NCBI GenBank assembly: GCA_047638695.1
Contig: JBLINY010000068.1
Coordinates: 1 to 24,802 of the forward strand
Source: JAHECQ01 sp047638695
GTDB lineage: Bacteria > Actinomycetota > Acidimicrobiia > Acidimicrobiales > SZUA-35
Direction: 5' to 3'
Length of the DNA stretch: 24,802 nucleotides
The notes under the pieces were generated by a model. That model was given only the letters and a program-made list of their open reading frames with translations, made no database searches and was not told the DNA's origin. This document shows positions 14,199 through 23,010 of the stretch, in pieces (positions within the stretch are counted from its first letter, which is position 1; each line of letters begins with the position of its first letter). The translations under genes and the position numbers were made by a program.

Positions 14199-15824
14199 TC
14201 AGCCGGTTTCTCCGGTCACAAGACCCGCTTGTTCTTCAGCTTCCCGGGCCGCGTGGTCGCGATTGGCCGGATCGCCGAAGCCGCCGCCTCCGGGGAATTC
14301 CATCACGAGCCGTTGGCCAGCCGGAATCACACTGCGACCGAGAGGTTTCACCGGGTGGCCCGAGCTCAGTTGCAGTGAACCGGTCGCGCCGGATTCTCCG
14401 CCGTGTCGGCCTCGTGCCGGGTGGACGGTGCGCTCGTATGTGGCGTTGATCGAGAACTCCACGTCTTCGCGATTGCCGATTTCGATCAGCTGGCCGTGGC
14501 CGCCGCGGAACTCGCCGTCGCCCCCGGAGTCGGGTCGGAATTCCTTGCGCCAGAAGACGATGGGGCTGATGGCCTCGTTGATCTCAACCGGCATGTTGCG
14601 AACACCGCTGGGGAAGGCGGTGGCGGAGAGCCCGTCGCTGCTGGGGCGGGCACCGGCGCCGCCGGAGTGAAAGCTCATGACGACGAATCGTTCGCCATCG
14701 TCCCAGAATCCGTCGATGAGAATGTTCCACAGCGCTGAGGTTCCCTCGGCCGGTACCCGGTCGGGCAGGACTTGGCTGAGGCAGCCGAATACCGTGTCGG
14801 GCAGCATCTGTCCAACGACGTGGCGGGCGTTCACCGGGGCGGGATGGGGGGCGTTCAGAATTGATCCCTCGGGTGCAGTCACTCTGATGACGCCGAGCGA
14901 CCCGGTGTTGTTCGGGATGTCCGGGCCGACGATGCACCTGATGCCGAACGAGGTGTACGCGACGGTGTACGCCAGTGGGACGTTGATGCCCCAGGTCGAC
15001 TGGGGGGACGTGCCGTCGAAGTCGATGTCGATGCCGTCGTTCGCGATGGTCAGGGCGACGGTGAGATCGAGCGGCTGGTCGACGCCGTCGATCCGCATGG
15101 AGTTGTGCCACGTGCCATGGGGAAGATCTTCGATGAGCCGCAGCATTGCCTCGCGCGAACGGTCGATGACATGGTTGCCCAACTCCTCGAGATCATCGAG
15201 GTCGAACTCGTTCATCATCTCGATGAGACGGTGGGCGCCCCGCTCATTACAAGCGGCCAGCGAATGGACGTCGCCGTCGACCATTTCGGGGGCTCGACTG
15301 TTGGCTCGGATGATGGCCATCAGCGTTTGATCGAATTCGCCATTGCGGGCCAGTCGAATCAGGGGCATGTACAGGCCCTCATGGAAGACCTCGCGGCCCT
15401 CCATGCTGAAACCAATGCCGCCGATATCGACGACATGGCTTGTGCAGGCGAATAAGGCGACCACGCCCTCGGTTTCGCGTCCCGGGCGGAACACGGGAGT
15501 CACGACAACGAAGTCGTAGAGGTGCCCGGTTCCCTTCCATGGATCGTTGGTTATGAAGATGTCACCGGGGGCCATGGTCTCGATCGGGAATGCGTCGAGG
15601 AAGTGCACGACCGACGCTGCCATCGAGTTGACGTGGCCCGGTGTGCCGGTGACCGATTGGGCCAGCATGCGCCCGGCCGGATCGAAGACTCCGGCCGAGA
15701 GGTCGCCGGCCTCGCGGGTCGACGTCGAAAACGAGGCCCGTACTAATACTTGGGCCTGTTCTTCGACGATGGCGATCAGCCGATTCCACATCACCTGCAT
15801 CCGGATGAGGTCGGGTGCTCCCAT
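14199..15824 (-). CDS. Hydantoinase B / oxoprolinase family subunit
   Basis: The 541-residue protein matches HyuB (N-methylhydantoinase B). Recognisable blocks are ASFSTSTREAGDLSAGVFD, PGHVNSMAASVVHFL, APGDIFITNDPWKGTGHLYD, DFDGTSPQSTWGIN, and the Gly-rich end MEFPGGGGFGDPANRD. With HyuA it forms ATP-dependent enzymes that open hydantoin, 5-oxoproline, or related ring or carboxylation substrates (the family also includes acetone and acetophenone carboxylases). The start at ATG 15824 shares its A with the hyuA stop (TAATG), so the two subunits are translationally coupled. The frame is open upstream to 15995, but that lies inside hyuA. The substrate is not determinable from sequence. Confidence 0.9.
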   Translation of the reverse strand: MGAPDLIRMQVMWNRLIAIVEEQAQVLVRASFSTSTREAGDLSAGVFDPAGRMLAQSVTGTPGHVNSMAASVVHFLDAFPIETMAPGDIFITNDPWKGTGHLYDFVVVTPVFRPGRETEGVVALFACTSHVVDIGGIGFSMEGREVFHEGLYMPLIRLARNGEFDQTLMAIIRANSRAPEMVDGDVHSLAACNERGAHRLIEMMNEFDLDDLEELGNHVIDRSREAMLRLIEDLPHGTWHNSMRIDGVDQPLDLTVALTIANDGIDIDFDGTSPQSTWGINVPLAYTVAYTSFGIRCIVGPDIPNNTGSLGVIRVTAPEGSILNAPHPAPVNARHVVGQMLPDTVFGCLSQVLPDRVPAEGTSALWNILIDGFWDDGERFVVMSFHSGGAGARPSSDGLSATAFPSGVRNMPVEINEAISPIVFWRKEFRPDSGGDGEFRGGHGQLIEIGNREDVEFSINATYERTVHPARGRHGGESGATGSLQLSSGHPVKPLGRSVIPAGQRLVMEFPGGGGFGDPANRDHAAREAEEQAGLVTGETG

Positions 15825-17908
15825 TAGTTGCTTCCCTTCGTGCGGGTCAGTACGAGGTGGCCTCGGCCGTCGACGGTTGCGTCGAACTGCGGGGCAACGA
15901 CCGTGGTGGTTTGTGACTCGATAATCAGTGCCGGGCCGGGGCAGTGGTGGCCCGGCACGAGGGTTGAACGTTCGTAGAGCCCGAAGTCGAGCCAACCCTG
16001 TTCGGGGTCGAGCACTCGGTGGGTTCGGGGTGGGGCCACCGTTTGGCGCTCGGGTACAGCGACCGCGGGTGGCGGAGGTACAACCGTTGCCACTTTCAAG
16101 CGCCAGGTGAGCACCTCGGCCACCATGCCGGGAATCACCCGGGTATAGAGGGAACGGTAGGTGCGATCGAAGGCCTCAAGCAGCGTGGCGTGGTCGTCAG
16201 GTCCGAAGCTGTCGATCGGCACCAGCACGTCGATCTCGTGGCCTTGACCGCGATATCTCATTGATGCGTGCACCGTCTCGATCGTTTCGATTCCCGGCGC
16301 TGCGGTGCTGACAACACCGCGGGCATCAGCGCGTAGTTCGTTCAGGACATCGTTGACCCGCTGGTGGTCGAAGCGGTCGAGTCGTTGGTGTGCCGTGCGA
16401 ACAACCTCGTAGGACACCGGTGCTCGAAGGAAGCCAATGGCGGAGCCGACGCCCGCCCCTGGAGGGATCACCACGGTGTCAATGCCGAGCCGGTCGGCCA
16501 AACGACAGGCGTGAAGTGGCGCCGCCCCACCGAAGGCGACCATGGCACCGCCGCCGAGGTCTCGGCCGCGTTCGACCGCGTGAACCCGGGCCGCGTTGGC
16601 CATGTTCTCGGCCACCATTTCGCCGATGCCTACGGCTGCTGCGTCGACTTCCAGACCGAGCGGGCCAGCCACGCCATCCGCGAGGGCATCGCGGGCTGCA
16701 TCAGGGTCGAGGTTGAGGGTGCCACCGGCGAACCAGTCTGGTGAAATGCGTCCTGATTGCACGTCGGCATCGGTGACGGTTGGTTTGGTTCCCCCGCGGC
16801 CATAGCTGGCCGGGCCGGGTTCGCTCCCAGCGCTTTCCGGTCCGACGGAAATGCGGCCCAACCCGTCGACCGAGGCGACCGAACCGCCACCGGCACCGAT
16901 TTCGACGAGGTCGATGACTGGGATGCGCAGAGGCAGGCCGCTGCCTCGGAGGAAGCGATACACCCGCGCCACCTCAAACTCGCGTGATGTCGCCGGTTCG
17001 CCGTTGGTTAAGAGGCAGAGCTTGGCTGTCGTGCCGCCCATGTCGAACGAGAGCAGGTCATCGAAGTCGTGTTCGGCTGCCACTCGAGCGGCCAGCAGAG
17101 CACCACCCGCCGGGCCGCTTTCGATCAGGCTGACAGGCGAGCGGACAGCAGTATCGAGGGTGCAAAGTCCGCCGTTGCTCAGCATCAGAAGCAGAGGCGC
17201 GGTTACGCCGAGCTTTTGGAGTTGGGTATCGAGGTCGGTGAGGTACGCCGCCATCAGGGGCTGCACGTAGGCGTTGGCGGATGCCGTCGACAGTCGTTCG
17301 TACTCGCGAATCTCGGGGCAGACCGTCGATGACAGTGTTATTGAGACATTGGGCATCGCGTCGGCCAGGATCGCCCCGACTCGCCGTTCGTGTTCGGGGT
17401 TCACGTAGCTGTGAAGCAGCCCGACGGCCACACTTTCGACCTCTGCTTCTTCCAGAGCTGGGACCAGTGCTCGTACGGCTTCCTCGTCGAGTTCGATGAG
17501 AACTTCACCCTCGGCGCTGAGCCTCTCTGGTACGGGGAGGCAGAGGTGGCGTGGAACCAAAGGGGCCGGGCGCTGCATCAAGATGTCGTATTGCTCGAAG
17601 CGGTTCTCGTGGGCCATAGCGACGGAGTCGCGGAACCCTTCAGTGCAGAGCAGCGCTGTCGTGGCGCCCCGGCGTTCGATCAGGGCATTCGTTGCGAGTG
17701 TGGTGCCGTGCACCACCAGGTCGACGTCACCTGGCGCTTGGCCAGACGCGTCGAGCACCTCCTCAACCCCAGCGAGCACCGCCCGTGCGGGCGCGTCAGG
17801 GGTGGTCAAAATCTTGGCTGTGAACTGGCGCTGTTCGCCGTTTTCTTCAATTTCGAGAACAACGTCGGTGAACGTTCCTCCGATGTCGGCTGCCAGGCGA
17901 ACGCTCAT
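15824..17908 (-). CDS. Hydantoinase A / oxoprolinase family subunit
   Basis: The 694-residue HyuA-type subunit has an ASKHA ATPase fold. The N-terminal phosphate loop is LAADIGGTFTDVV (residues 5-17), the block VVHGTTLATNALIERRG is at about 65-81, ESGPAGG is at 263-269, and DMGGTTAK (289-296) is the second phosphate motif. PGPASYGRGG and AFGGAAPLHACRLADRLGI are also family signatures. Subunit A hydrolyses ATP to activate the substrate worked on with subunit B. The ATG at 17908 has no ribosome binding site but has TAGCGT 8 bases upstream, consistent with a leaderless mRNA. It follows a lipoprotein gene by 61 bases on the same strand. Confidence 0.92.
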   Translation of the reverse strand: MSVRLAADIGGTFTDVVLEIEENGEQRQFTAKILTTPDAPARAVLAGVEEVLDASGQAPGDVDLVVHGTTLATNALIERRGATTALLCTEGFRDSVAMAHENRFEQYDILMQRPAPLVPRHLCLPVPERLSAEGEVLIELDEEAVRALVPALEEAEVESVAVGLLHSYVNPEHERRVGAILADAMPNVSITLSSTVCPEIREYERLSTASANAYVQPLMAAYLTDLDTQLQKLGVTAPLLLMLSNGGLCTLDTAVRSPVSLIESGPAGGALLAARVAAEHDFDDLLSFDMGGTTAKLCLLTNGEPATSREFEVARVYRFLRGSGLPLRIPVIDLVEIGAGGGSVASVDGLGRISVGPESAGSEPGPASYGRGGTKPTVTDADVQSGRISPDWFAGGTLNLDPDAARDALADGVAGPLGLEVDAAAVGIGEMVAENMANAARVHAVERGRDLGGGAMVAFGGAAPLHACRLADRLGIDTVVIPPGAGVGSAIGFLRAPVSYEVVRTAHQRLDRFDHQRVNDVLNELRADARGVVSTAAPGIETIETVHASMRYRGQGHEIDVLVPIDSFGPDDHATLLEAFDRTYRSLYTRVIPGMVAEVLTWRLKVATVVPPPPAVAVPERQTVAPPRTHRVLDPEQGWLDFGLYERSTLVPGHHCPGPALIIESQTTTVVAPQFDATVDGRGHLVLTRTKGSN

Positions 17909-17916
17909 TGACGCCG

Positions 17917-17922
17917 ACGCTA
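17917..17922 (-). promoter_or_regulatory. Candidate -10 element giving a leaderless hyuA mRNA
   Basis: On the - strand TAGCGT (TANNNT) ends 8 bases before the hyuA ATG at 17908. It is the same hexamer as the one before tRNA-Ile. There is no purine-rich ribosome binding site between it and the ATG. Confidence 0.4.
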
Positions 17923-17969
17923 CACCTCGGTCCTGCCGACTTCATTCGCGAACAGCGATGTGCCTTTAC

Positions 17970-18821
17970 TTAACCGCAGTCGCTGAGCGCAGCCCACTCA
18001 GGCATGCAGATCTCAAACACGCTGGCGGCAGTGATGCGATAGCCGACAATGTTGACCGCGTTTCCCTCGCCCTCGACCAGATGATCGAACTCGAGGTAGA
18101 TGCGTTCGCCGCGCAGCCGATCGTCGGCAACACCAATCACATCGATGCTGACATCGCCGGCAGCGAGAACGACGCCTTCGGGGTCGGTCCCCGATGGTTC
18201 GGTGGCGAGAACCACCGTCGTTGGCGCGTCGTTCGCCCGCATGTCGGCAACGGCCTCGGCCAGCGTTTCGAGATCGTCGGCCTCGAGACGCGCCAATTGG
18301 TCTGACAGATCGCGGGGGCGGGGGCTGATGAGACCCAGGAATCCAGCGTCGGCCCAGACTTCTTGCCCGCGAGCGGTCACCTTCCACCAGGTGGTGTTTC
18401 TGCTCCTGATGGCGTCACCGGTAACGAACAGGCGGTCGGCCGCATCAAATGGGACGGCCATCAACACCACCTCGCCTGCGCCTGACGGCTCGCCGAACAG
18501 GTCGAGAACGTCGTCGTACCGAACACCAACGACATCGATCCGCTTGTCGGCGACGTCGGGCACCACGAAAGGCTCGCCCTCCGGAGGCGGATCGGTTGCG
18601 GCAGGACCGGCAGGTCGCGACGCTTGGGTGGTTGCCGGTTGGCTCGACGAGGGGTTGGGGGCCAGCGAGGTGGTGATCAGCGGGGCTGTATCGATCGGGT
18701 CCGACGCTTGACTACAAGCGGCTGCGACGAACGACGTCGCGAGCAAGGCGACGCGAGCCGTAGCCCGAACGGCCGGTCGCGGTGCGCATCGCTGGGCGAG
18801 GGAGGTGACGGACGTCATCAC
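17970..18821 (-). CDS. Predicted lipoprotein with an SH3-like segment
   Basis: The protein of about 283 residues has a signal peptide ending LLATSFVAAAC, where Cys36 is the likely lipidated residue. A Pro/Thr/Ser-rich linker follows (about 37-85), then a globular part. The block VVLMAVPFDAADRLF...TTWWKVTARGQEVWADAGFL resembles a bacterial SH3 fold, with the WWKV...VWADAGFL ending common to such domains. The last 80 residues contain a possible second domain ending in CMPEWAALSDCG. It is probably exported and anchored to the membrane, with wall or ligand binding suggested only by the SH3-like part. It starts with GTG 18821 directly followed by ATG 18818. Neither has a clear ribosome binding site. 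Confidence 0.65.
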   Translation of the reverse strand: MMTSVTSLAQRCAPRPAVRATARVALLATSFVAAACSQASDPIDTAPLITTSLAPNPSSSQPATTQASRPAGPAATDPPPEGEPFVVPDVADKRIDVVGVRYDDVLDLFGEPSGAGEVVLMAVPFDAADRLFVTGDAIRSRNTTWWKVTARGQEVWADAGFLGLISPRPRDLSDQLARLEADDLETLAEAVADMRANDAPTTVVLATEPSGTDPEGVVLAAGDVSIDVIGVADDRLRGERIYLEFDHLVEGEGNAVNIVGYRITAASVFEICMPEWAALSDCG

Positions 18822-18897
18822 GAAGACCCAGGATGGCCGCGAAAGGCCCCGAAGTGGTGGCGATGACGCGAACCGGACGGTATTTGTGCGTGGGTGC

Positions 18898-20283
18898 CTA
18901 GTGGCGGGTGGTGACTGACCGGCCGGGCAGTTGAGCGGCGGCTAGGGCTGCAACGGCGGAAGTAAGCACGATGAGCCACCAGCCACGGCGGAAACTCGAC
19001 AGTATTTCGCTGGCATCATCGGGGATTCCTTGGACCGCGACCAGGACCGCAACGCCGATCACGGTGCCGACCTGACGGAAGGTCGCGTTCAGGGCACCGC
19101 CGATCGCGAATCGATCCGGTTCGAGTGTGGACACGGCGGCCGATGACAACACCGGGAACGTGAGGCCAACGGCGATTCCCATGACCGCAGACAGACATAG
19201 CCAGAGGAACAAGCGCGGCTTGGCGTCCAGCATCGCCAAATTGGCCAGCATGACCATGCCAAACAGGCTGGGACCGCAGACGAGGAGTGGACGGAACCCG
19301 AAGGTGGCGGCCAGCTTGCCCGCCAGCGGTGAGACGACGGCGACGGCCGCCGGCGAGATAACGGTGACCAAACCAGCCCGCAGAACCGAAAACTCCCAGA
19401 CGGTGCGGAGGAACAGCACATTGTTCAGTTGCATGGCGGCAAAGCCAGCGATGAAGAGCAGTGTTGCCACGTTTGCCAGCGAGAACGACCGATGCGAGAA
19501 CAAGGCCAGATCGACGATCGGCTTGGGATGGGCCTTTTGGCGACGGAGAAACAGTGGGGCCAGTGCGACAGCGACGGCCAAGGAGACCACGGTGCGTGGA
19601 TCGGACCATCCCCAAATGTCTGAGCGCGAGACGCCGAGAACCAGAGCTGCCATCGCAGCGGTGATCATGGCGGCGCCGAGAAGGTCATTGCGGCCCACGC
19701 TGGGGGAGCGGGTTGATTCCGGCAGCTTTGCCTGGCCGACGAAGAGGACGCCCAACACGACTGGGATGTTGATCAGGAACGCGAGGCGCCACCCGCCGAT
19801 GGAGATCAGCCAAGCCCCAAGGGTGGGGCCCGATGCCACGCCTAGCGCGCCAACCGCAGCCCAAAGAGACACAATCTGGGTCCGTCGCTCGATAGGAAAT
19901 GCGGCGAGCAGCAGCCCGAGAGTTGCCGGGGTCAAGAACGCGGCGCCGAGGCCTTGCACGGCTCGGCCGCTAATGAGGATGGGCAGGTTCGGCGAGACGG
20001 CGCTGATCAACGACCCCAATCCGAACACAAGGGCGCCAGCGAGGAAGACCCGCTTGCGACCCGAGGCATCGGCCACTCGTCCACCAACCACCAGCAGTGA
20101 TCCGAAGAGAATGTTGTAGGCAGCGATAACCCAAGCGATGTCAGCTCGTGTCGCGCTTGGATAGGCGGTGGCAATCTCGGCGAATGCGACATTTACGATC
20201 GAGAGGTCGAGCAGAGGGATGTACCCACCAGCGGCCGCGATAGCGAACACGATCCACGGAGAATTGGAGCGGTTCGTTGGCAC
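18898..20283 (-). CDS. MFS transporter, DHA2 (EmrB/QacA-like) drug:H+ antiporter family
   Basis: The protein of about 461 residues has 12-14 predicted membrane helices. Motif A is in GGRVADASGRKRVFLAG after helix 2, and antiporter motif C is in GALGVASGPTLGAWLI in helix 5. PLLDLSIVNVAFAEI in helix 1 is typical of the DHA2 group (motif D1). It would export small hydrophobic or cationic compounds with proton exchange, but the substrate is unknown. The start is set at GTG 20283 because TACGGT (TANNNT) lies 9 bases upstream and the first helix follows directly. The frame is open to 20460, which would overlap the divergent gene. No regulator gene is adjacent. Confidence 0.85.
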   Translation of the reverse strand: MPTNRSNSPWIVFAIAAAGGYIPLLDLSIVNVAFAEIATAYPSATRADIAWVIAAYNILFGSLLVVGGRVADASGRKRVFLAGALVFGLGSLISAVSPNLPILISGRAVQGLGAAFLTPATLGLLLAAFPIERRTQIVSLWAAVGALGVASGPTLGAWLISIGGWRLAFLINIPVVLGVLFVGQAKLPESTRSPSVGRNDLLGAAMITAAMAALVLGVSRSDIWGWSDPRTVVSLAVAVALAPLFLRRQKAHPKPIVDLALFSHRSFSLANVATLLFIAGFAAMQLNNVLFLRTVWEFSVLRAGLVTVISPAAVAVVSPLAGKLAATFGFRPLLVCGPSLFGMVMLANLAMLDAKPRLFLWLCLSAVMGIAVGLTFPVLSSAAVSTLEPDRFAIGGALNATFRQVGTVIGVAVLVAVQGIPDDASEILSSFRRGWWLIVLTSAVAALAAAQLPGRSVTTRH

Positions 20284-20292
20284 AGCCGATTG

Positions 20293-20298
20293 ACCGTA
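20293..20298 (-). promoter_or_regulatory. Candidate -10 element giving a leaderless MFS mRNA
   Basis: On the - strand TACGGT (TANNNT) ends 9 bases before GTG 20283. It supports that start over longer alternatives. Confidence 0.35.
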
Positions 20299-20439
20299 CA
20301 GCGCGAGGCCTTGTGCGACGACAGTAGGAGTGGTGCGCAACGAAATGGTGACGATGACGGGAACTGGGGAACTCCCCGATGCGTCGAAGTGTTTACAAAG
20401 GCAAGCTGTTGAGCAGATCAACCAACGAGAGGAATGAGC

Positions 20440-20724
20440 ATGACCAAAGAAACAACTCACCCAACCGTGGCCGGACTGGTTGCTGAAGCCCGCGCCAGTG
20501 TCGGTGACGCGAACTTCCTTTCGAAGGGCCAGTGCGTCGACTGGTTGCTTGATTGTCTAACCGCTGCGGTTCGACCGCCCGTCGAAGAGGTTGTCCTCGA
20601 GGCGCTGGCTGACTTCAGTCAACGGAACATGTCGAAAGCTGGTGATTTCCTGGCCGCTCTAGACAAGATCCACCTGGCGCTTCAGGTGGATGCTGCATTC
20701 GACGATGCGGCGGTCCTGTCTTAG
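20440..20724 (+). CDS. Small hypothetical protein (94 residues)
   Basis: I do not recognise this protein. It starts MTKETTHPTVAGLVAEARA, contains the single motif-like stretch GQCVDWLLDCLTAA with two Cys, and is predicted to be mostly helical and acidic, with no signal peptide or membrane segment. AGGA at 20430-20433 lies 6 bases before ATG 20440, which is therefore preferred over ATG 20434. It diverges from the MFS gene across 156 bases and converges on the next small gene with a 9-base gap. GC-rich third positions support it as a real gene. Confidence 0.7.
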   Translation: MTKETTHPTVAGLVAEARASVGDANFLSKGQCVDWLLDCLTAAVRPPVEEVVLEALADFSQRNMSKAGDFLAALDKIHLALQVDAAFDDAAVLS

Positions 20725-20733
20725 AGCCGGCTT

Positions 20734-21081
20734 CTAGAAGTCGCCGGTCCATTCGTCTTCTGGCCCGCCCTGATAGACCGGCAGCGGTTCGCTGTCGTCG
20801 CGGGGCGGTGCTGGAGCGGCTGGCCGAGCGCCCCGGGCAGGGGTAGCCACCGATGCTTCACTGTCGTCATCAGGGGCGTAGCCGTAACACATGTCGATGC
20901 CATCTACGTCGAACGCTTTGCCGAGCGACGCAATGGTGAACTTCGACCAATCGCCGGACTTTTTTTGCACCTCGACGAGACCCCCGTTCTTGAGGGATTC
21001 CTCGAGCGTGACGACCGGAGCCATGATGGCCCACTTGTCGGTCTTGGTCTTCCTGAACTGTGGTGGCGGCAACTCACTCAT
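20734..21081 (-). CDS. Hypothetical protein (115 residues) with an SSB-like acidic tail
   Basis: I do not recognise a named family. The first 65 or so residues look folded (KTKTDKWAIMAPVVTLEES, VEVQKKSGDWSKFTIASLGK, DVDGIDMCYGYAPDDD), perhaps a small beta-barrel. The rest is a disordered Ala/Pro/Arg linker ending EDEWTGDF. This layout of a compact N-terminal domain, a Pro-rich linker, an acidic tip and a C-terminal Phe recalls single-stranded-DNA-binding proteins, but I see no OB-fold signature. ATG 21081 is chosen as start, and ATG 21102 is possible. The frame is open to 21576 only because it runs opposite a different frame of the next gene. Confidence 0.65.
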   Translation of the reverse strand: MSELPPPQFRKTKTDKWAIMAPVVTLEESLKNGGLVEVQKKSGDWSKFTIASLGKAFDVDGIDMCYGYAPDDDSEASVATPARGARPAAPAPPRDDSEPLPVYQGGPEDEWTGDF

Positions 21082-21193
21082 CCCTTGAGTATGCCCGGTC
21101 ATCTCGCGGCCAGCCGGCTGGCACGCGATGTCGAACCACTCGTCGGTAGTGACCGCGGGTGCCTGGCACTCGTGGCCTGGGCCTTCCCGCCAA

Positions 21194-21937
21194 TCAGGTC
21201 CACGTGCCGAACTGTTTAACCTTGCCAGGCAGCGCTTGCCATGCAGCGAGAACCGCCGGATCGCCGGCCGAAACGACGACGTTCTTGTTGGGCCGCCCCC
21301 AGATCGCCAACAACACCTGAGCTGACGGGCCGCTGATCGTGACTCGACCTGTGGCTTCGGATCCGATGACCGCGCTGCCGACGATGTTTCCCGCGTCCGA
21401 CAGGAGTTGCATGGTGACCTCGCCCGGATCTTCCTCGGCATCGGATCGCAGCGCCGGCATGAAGTACTCAGCGGCGTACACAGCCGAGTCCAGCGCGTCG
21501 AGGTCGGCGATTGCATAGGGGTGCCCGAGCGCCGCTTCGACGTCGAGCCGGTGGATGCCGATTTCGGATGCGGCATGCCAGGCCCACAAGGCCGCAGTTC
21601 CGGCGCCGCCCGTCATGGAGAAGTAGACCGGCGTCGGGTCGTCGGCGCTCATCCGGTCAAGCGCTCCATGCGCCCAACGGGCCAGTTCGGCGGGATCGAC
21701 GCGGCTCGGTAGTTCGGCGATCTTGGCCAGCGCTTTGGTGCGAGCATCAGCGTCGCTGGGCGGGCACGCCATCATGTGTTCCCAGAACACGGTGGCACGG
21801 CAGATATGGACGGCGGCGTTGTAGACCGTCCATCCCGGACAGTTGGGAACGACCTTGGCTAACTCGTCTGACGAGCGGCCGGTCACATAGTCCACCGCGG
21901 ATCGAGCGAGGGCGATTCGTTCTGCTTGGTTCAACAT
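21194..21937 (-). CDS. Second maleylpyruvate isomerase / mycothiol-dependent family protein
   Basis: The 247-residue protein has the same family layout as the one at 10472 but is clearly divergent. The DinB-like N-terminal part has NCPGWTVYNAAVHICRATVFW (His44 in the first metal position). The second cluster is WHAASEIGIHRLDVEAALG, with His121 and His129 and Glu125 between them. The C-terminal SCP2-like part includes GRVTISGPSAQVLLAIWGR and ends VKQFGTWT. The reaction is unknown, and the family is tied to mycothiol-using actinobacteria. TAAGGT lies 5 bases before ATG 21937, and no ribosome binding site is seen. Confidence 0.8.
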   Translation of the reverse strand: MLNQAERIALARSAVDYVTGRSSDELAKVVPNCPGWTVYNAAVHICRATVFWEHMMACPPSDADARTKALAKIAELPSRVDPAELARWAHGALDRMSADDPTPVYFSMTGGAGTAALWAWHAASEIGIHRLDVEAALGHPYAIADLDALDSAVYAAEYFMPALRSDAEEDPGEVTMQLLSDAGNIVGSAVIGSEATGRVTISGPSAQVLLAIWGRPNKNVVVSAGDPAVLAAWQALPGKVKQFGTWT

Positions 21938-21942
21938 GACGT

Positions 21943-21948
21943 ACCTTA
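21943..21948 (-). promoter_or_regulatory. Candidate -10 element for the second maleylpyruvate-isomerase-like gene
   Basis: On the - strand TAAGGT (TANNNT) ends 5 bases before ATG 21937, again fitting a leaderless start. The rest of 21949-22177, between this gene and the divergent lipoprotein gene, shows no further feature I can support. Confidence 0.35.
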
Positions 21949-22177
21949 GGGTCTTGAGTGGGTCGCGCAGCTTGGCATTCGGCTCGTTGGACCGCTCAGG
22001 GAGTTCATCACTCCAGATCGCCTCTGTTTGTGGCCGGGTTCCTACGTATCGGCGAGGTCCGTAGTACCCTCAATGCCGAGGCGAGAACCAGCCAGGGTGC
22101 CGGCTCATCCTGGTGACAAGAAGACTTTTTCGTGGCGCAGGGGAACCAGATTCTCCTCTTGACGGTCAATAGCAACC

Positions 22178-22853
22178 ATGAAAGCTCTTCTTTCACTCCT
22201 GGTATTTGTCTCACTGATGACCAGCTGCAGTAGCGACGCCAATACGCGTACCGATTTCCACCCAGACATCCCCTACCACCGTCGGCGCAGCAGACCCCAC
22301 AGATGCTCCTGTGTCGTCAACCTCCTCGCGCGTGCAACCGCCGAGATCGCCGCTTGAAGTCGTGGTTGATGACGCGGTGGGTCGGGATGCGGTCATTGAC
22401 GTCTTCGAACACGACCAGTACGGGGTTCTCATCAGATTGGGAGCAGGCAACCCGATATCGGAAAGTGAGGACGCTATCAGCGACGCGCTGGTCTTCGAAG
22501 AGATCGAGTTCCTTGACGTGCTGGTATTCGAGTGTTCCTACACTGCTGCGGAGCTAGCCGAACTACTTGACTACCTGGACTCCGAGGAATGGAGAGATCC
22601 GGACGGCGGCACGCCAAAGGCTCGGGCAGATCTCAGCCGGGACGTAACTGGTGGCCTGATCTCGAACTGTGCAGTCGTGTTCCCGGTTGACTGTGCAACA
22701 CCGTCGGAGATCGACCGGATAGTCGAACACGCAACAAGCCTGAACGTGACCAACATCGACATGTGGACTGGTGGACGAGGCGACCTCCTCAACCCTCCCG
22801 ACGGCGCAGTACTAGAGCTTGGCCGACCGAGCTCAAACTGCCCCGACAACTAG
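22178..22853 (+). pseudogene. Lipoprotein gene interrupted by a +1 frameshift near 22256
   Basis: ATG 22178 encodes a lipoprotein signal peptide, MKALLSLLVFVSLMTSCSSD, with Cys17 in a lipobox. This frame then gives a non-protein-like sequence and stops. Removing one T from GATTTCC (22255-22257) joins it to a long frame that reads TDSTQTSPTTVG, a typical Ser/Thr-rich lipoprotein linker. It continues to TAG 22851-22853 through a domain with VLIRLGAGNPI, VFECSYTAAELAELLDYL and NIDMWTGG. The domain is paralogous to that of the next gene. GTG 22311 could start the second part alone, but it has neither a signal peptide nor a ribosome binding site. Function is unknown. Codon use is less GC-rich than in the core genes to the left. 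Confidence 0.65.
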
Positions 22854-23010
22854 CAAACCCAACTCCCTCTATCGCACCAAATGCCTGTTCTTTGCCCCGG
22901 GATCAGAACTCGGCGCCAGAGTCGAAACAGTCCTCGTCGCCGGATTGTCCTGGTAGATCACAAAGTTGTTGCCCGGGGAACCAAGCATCCGGCTGGAGCG
23001 TCAAAATAAC

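Noticed and set aside
14160..14204. Bidirectional terminator between the M23 gene and hyuB
   Set aside because: GGCTGA and TCAGCC can pair, but the loop is about 15 bases, the second arm lies inside hyuB, and no T run follows.
19127..20119. 330-codon open frame on the + strand
   Set aside because: It is antisense to the MFS transporter, whose motifs and membrane helices are clear. The + frame product is basic, low-complexity and unlike any protein.
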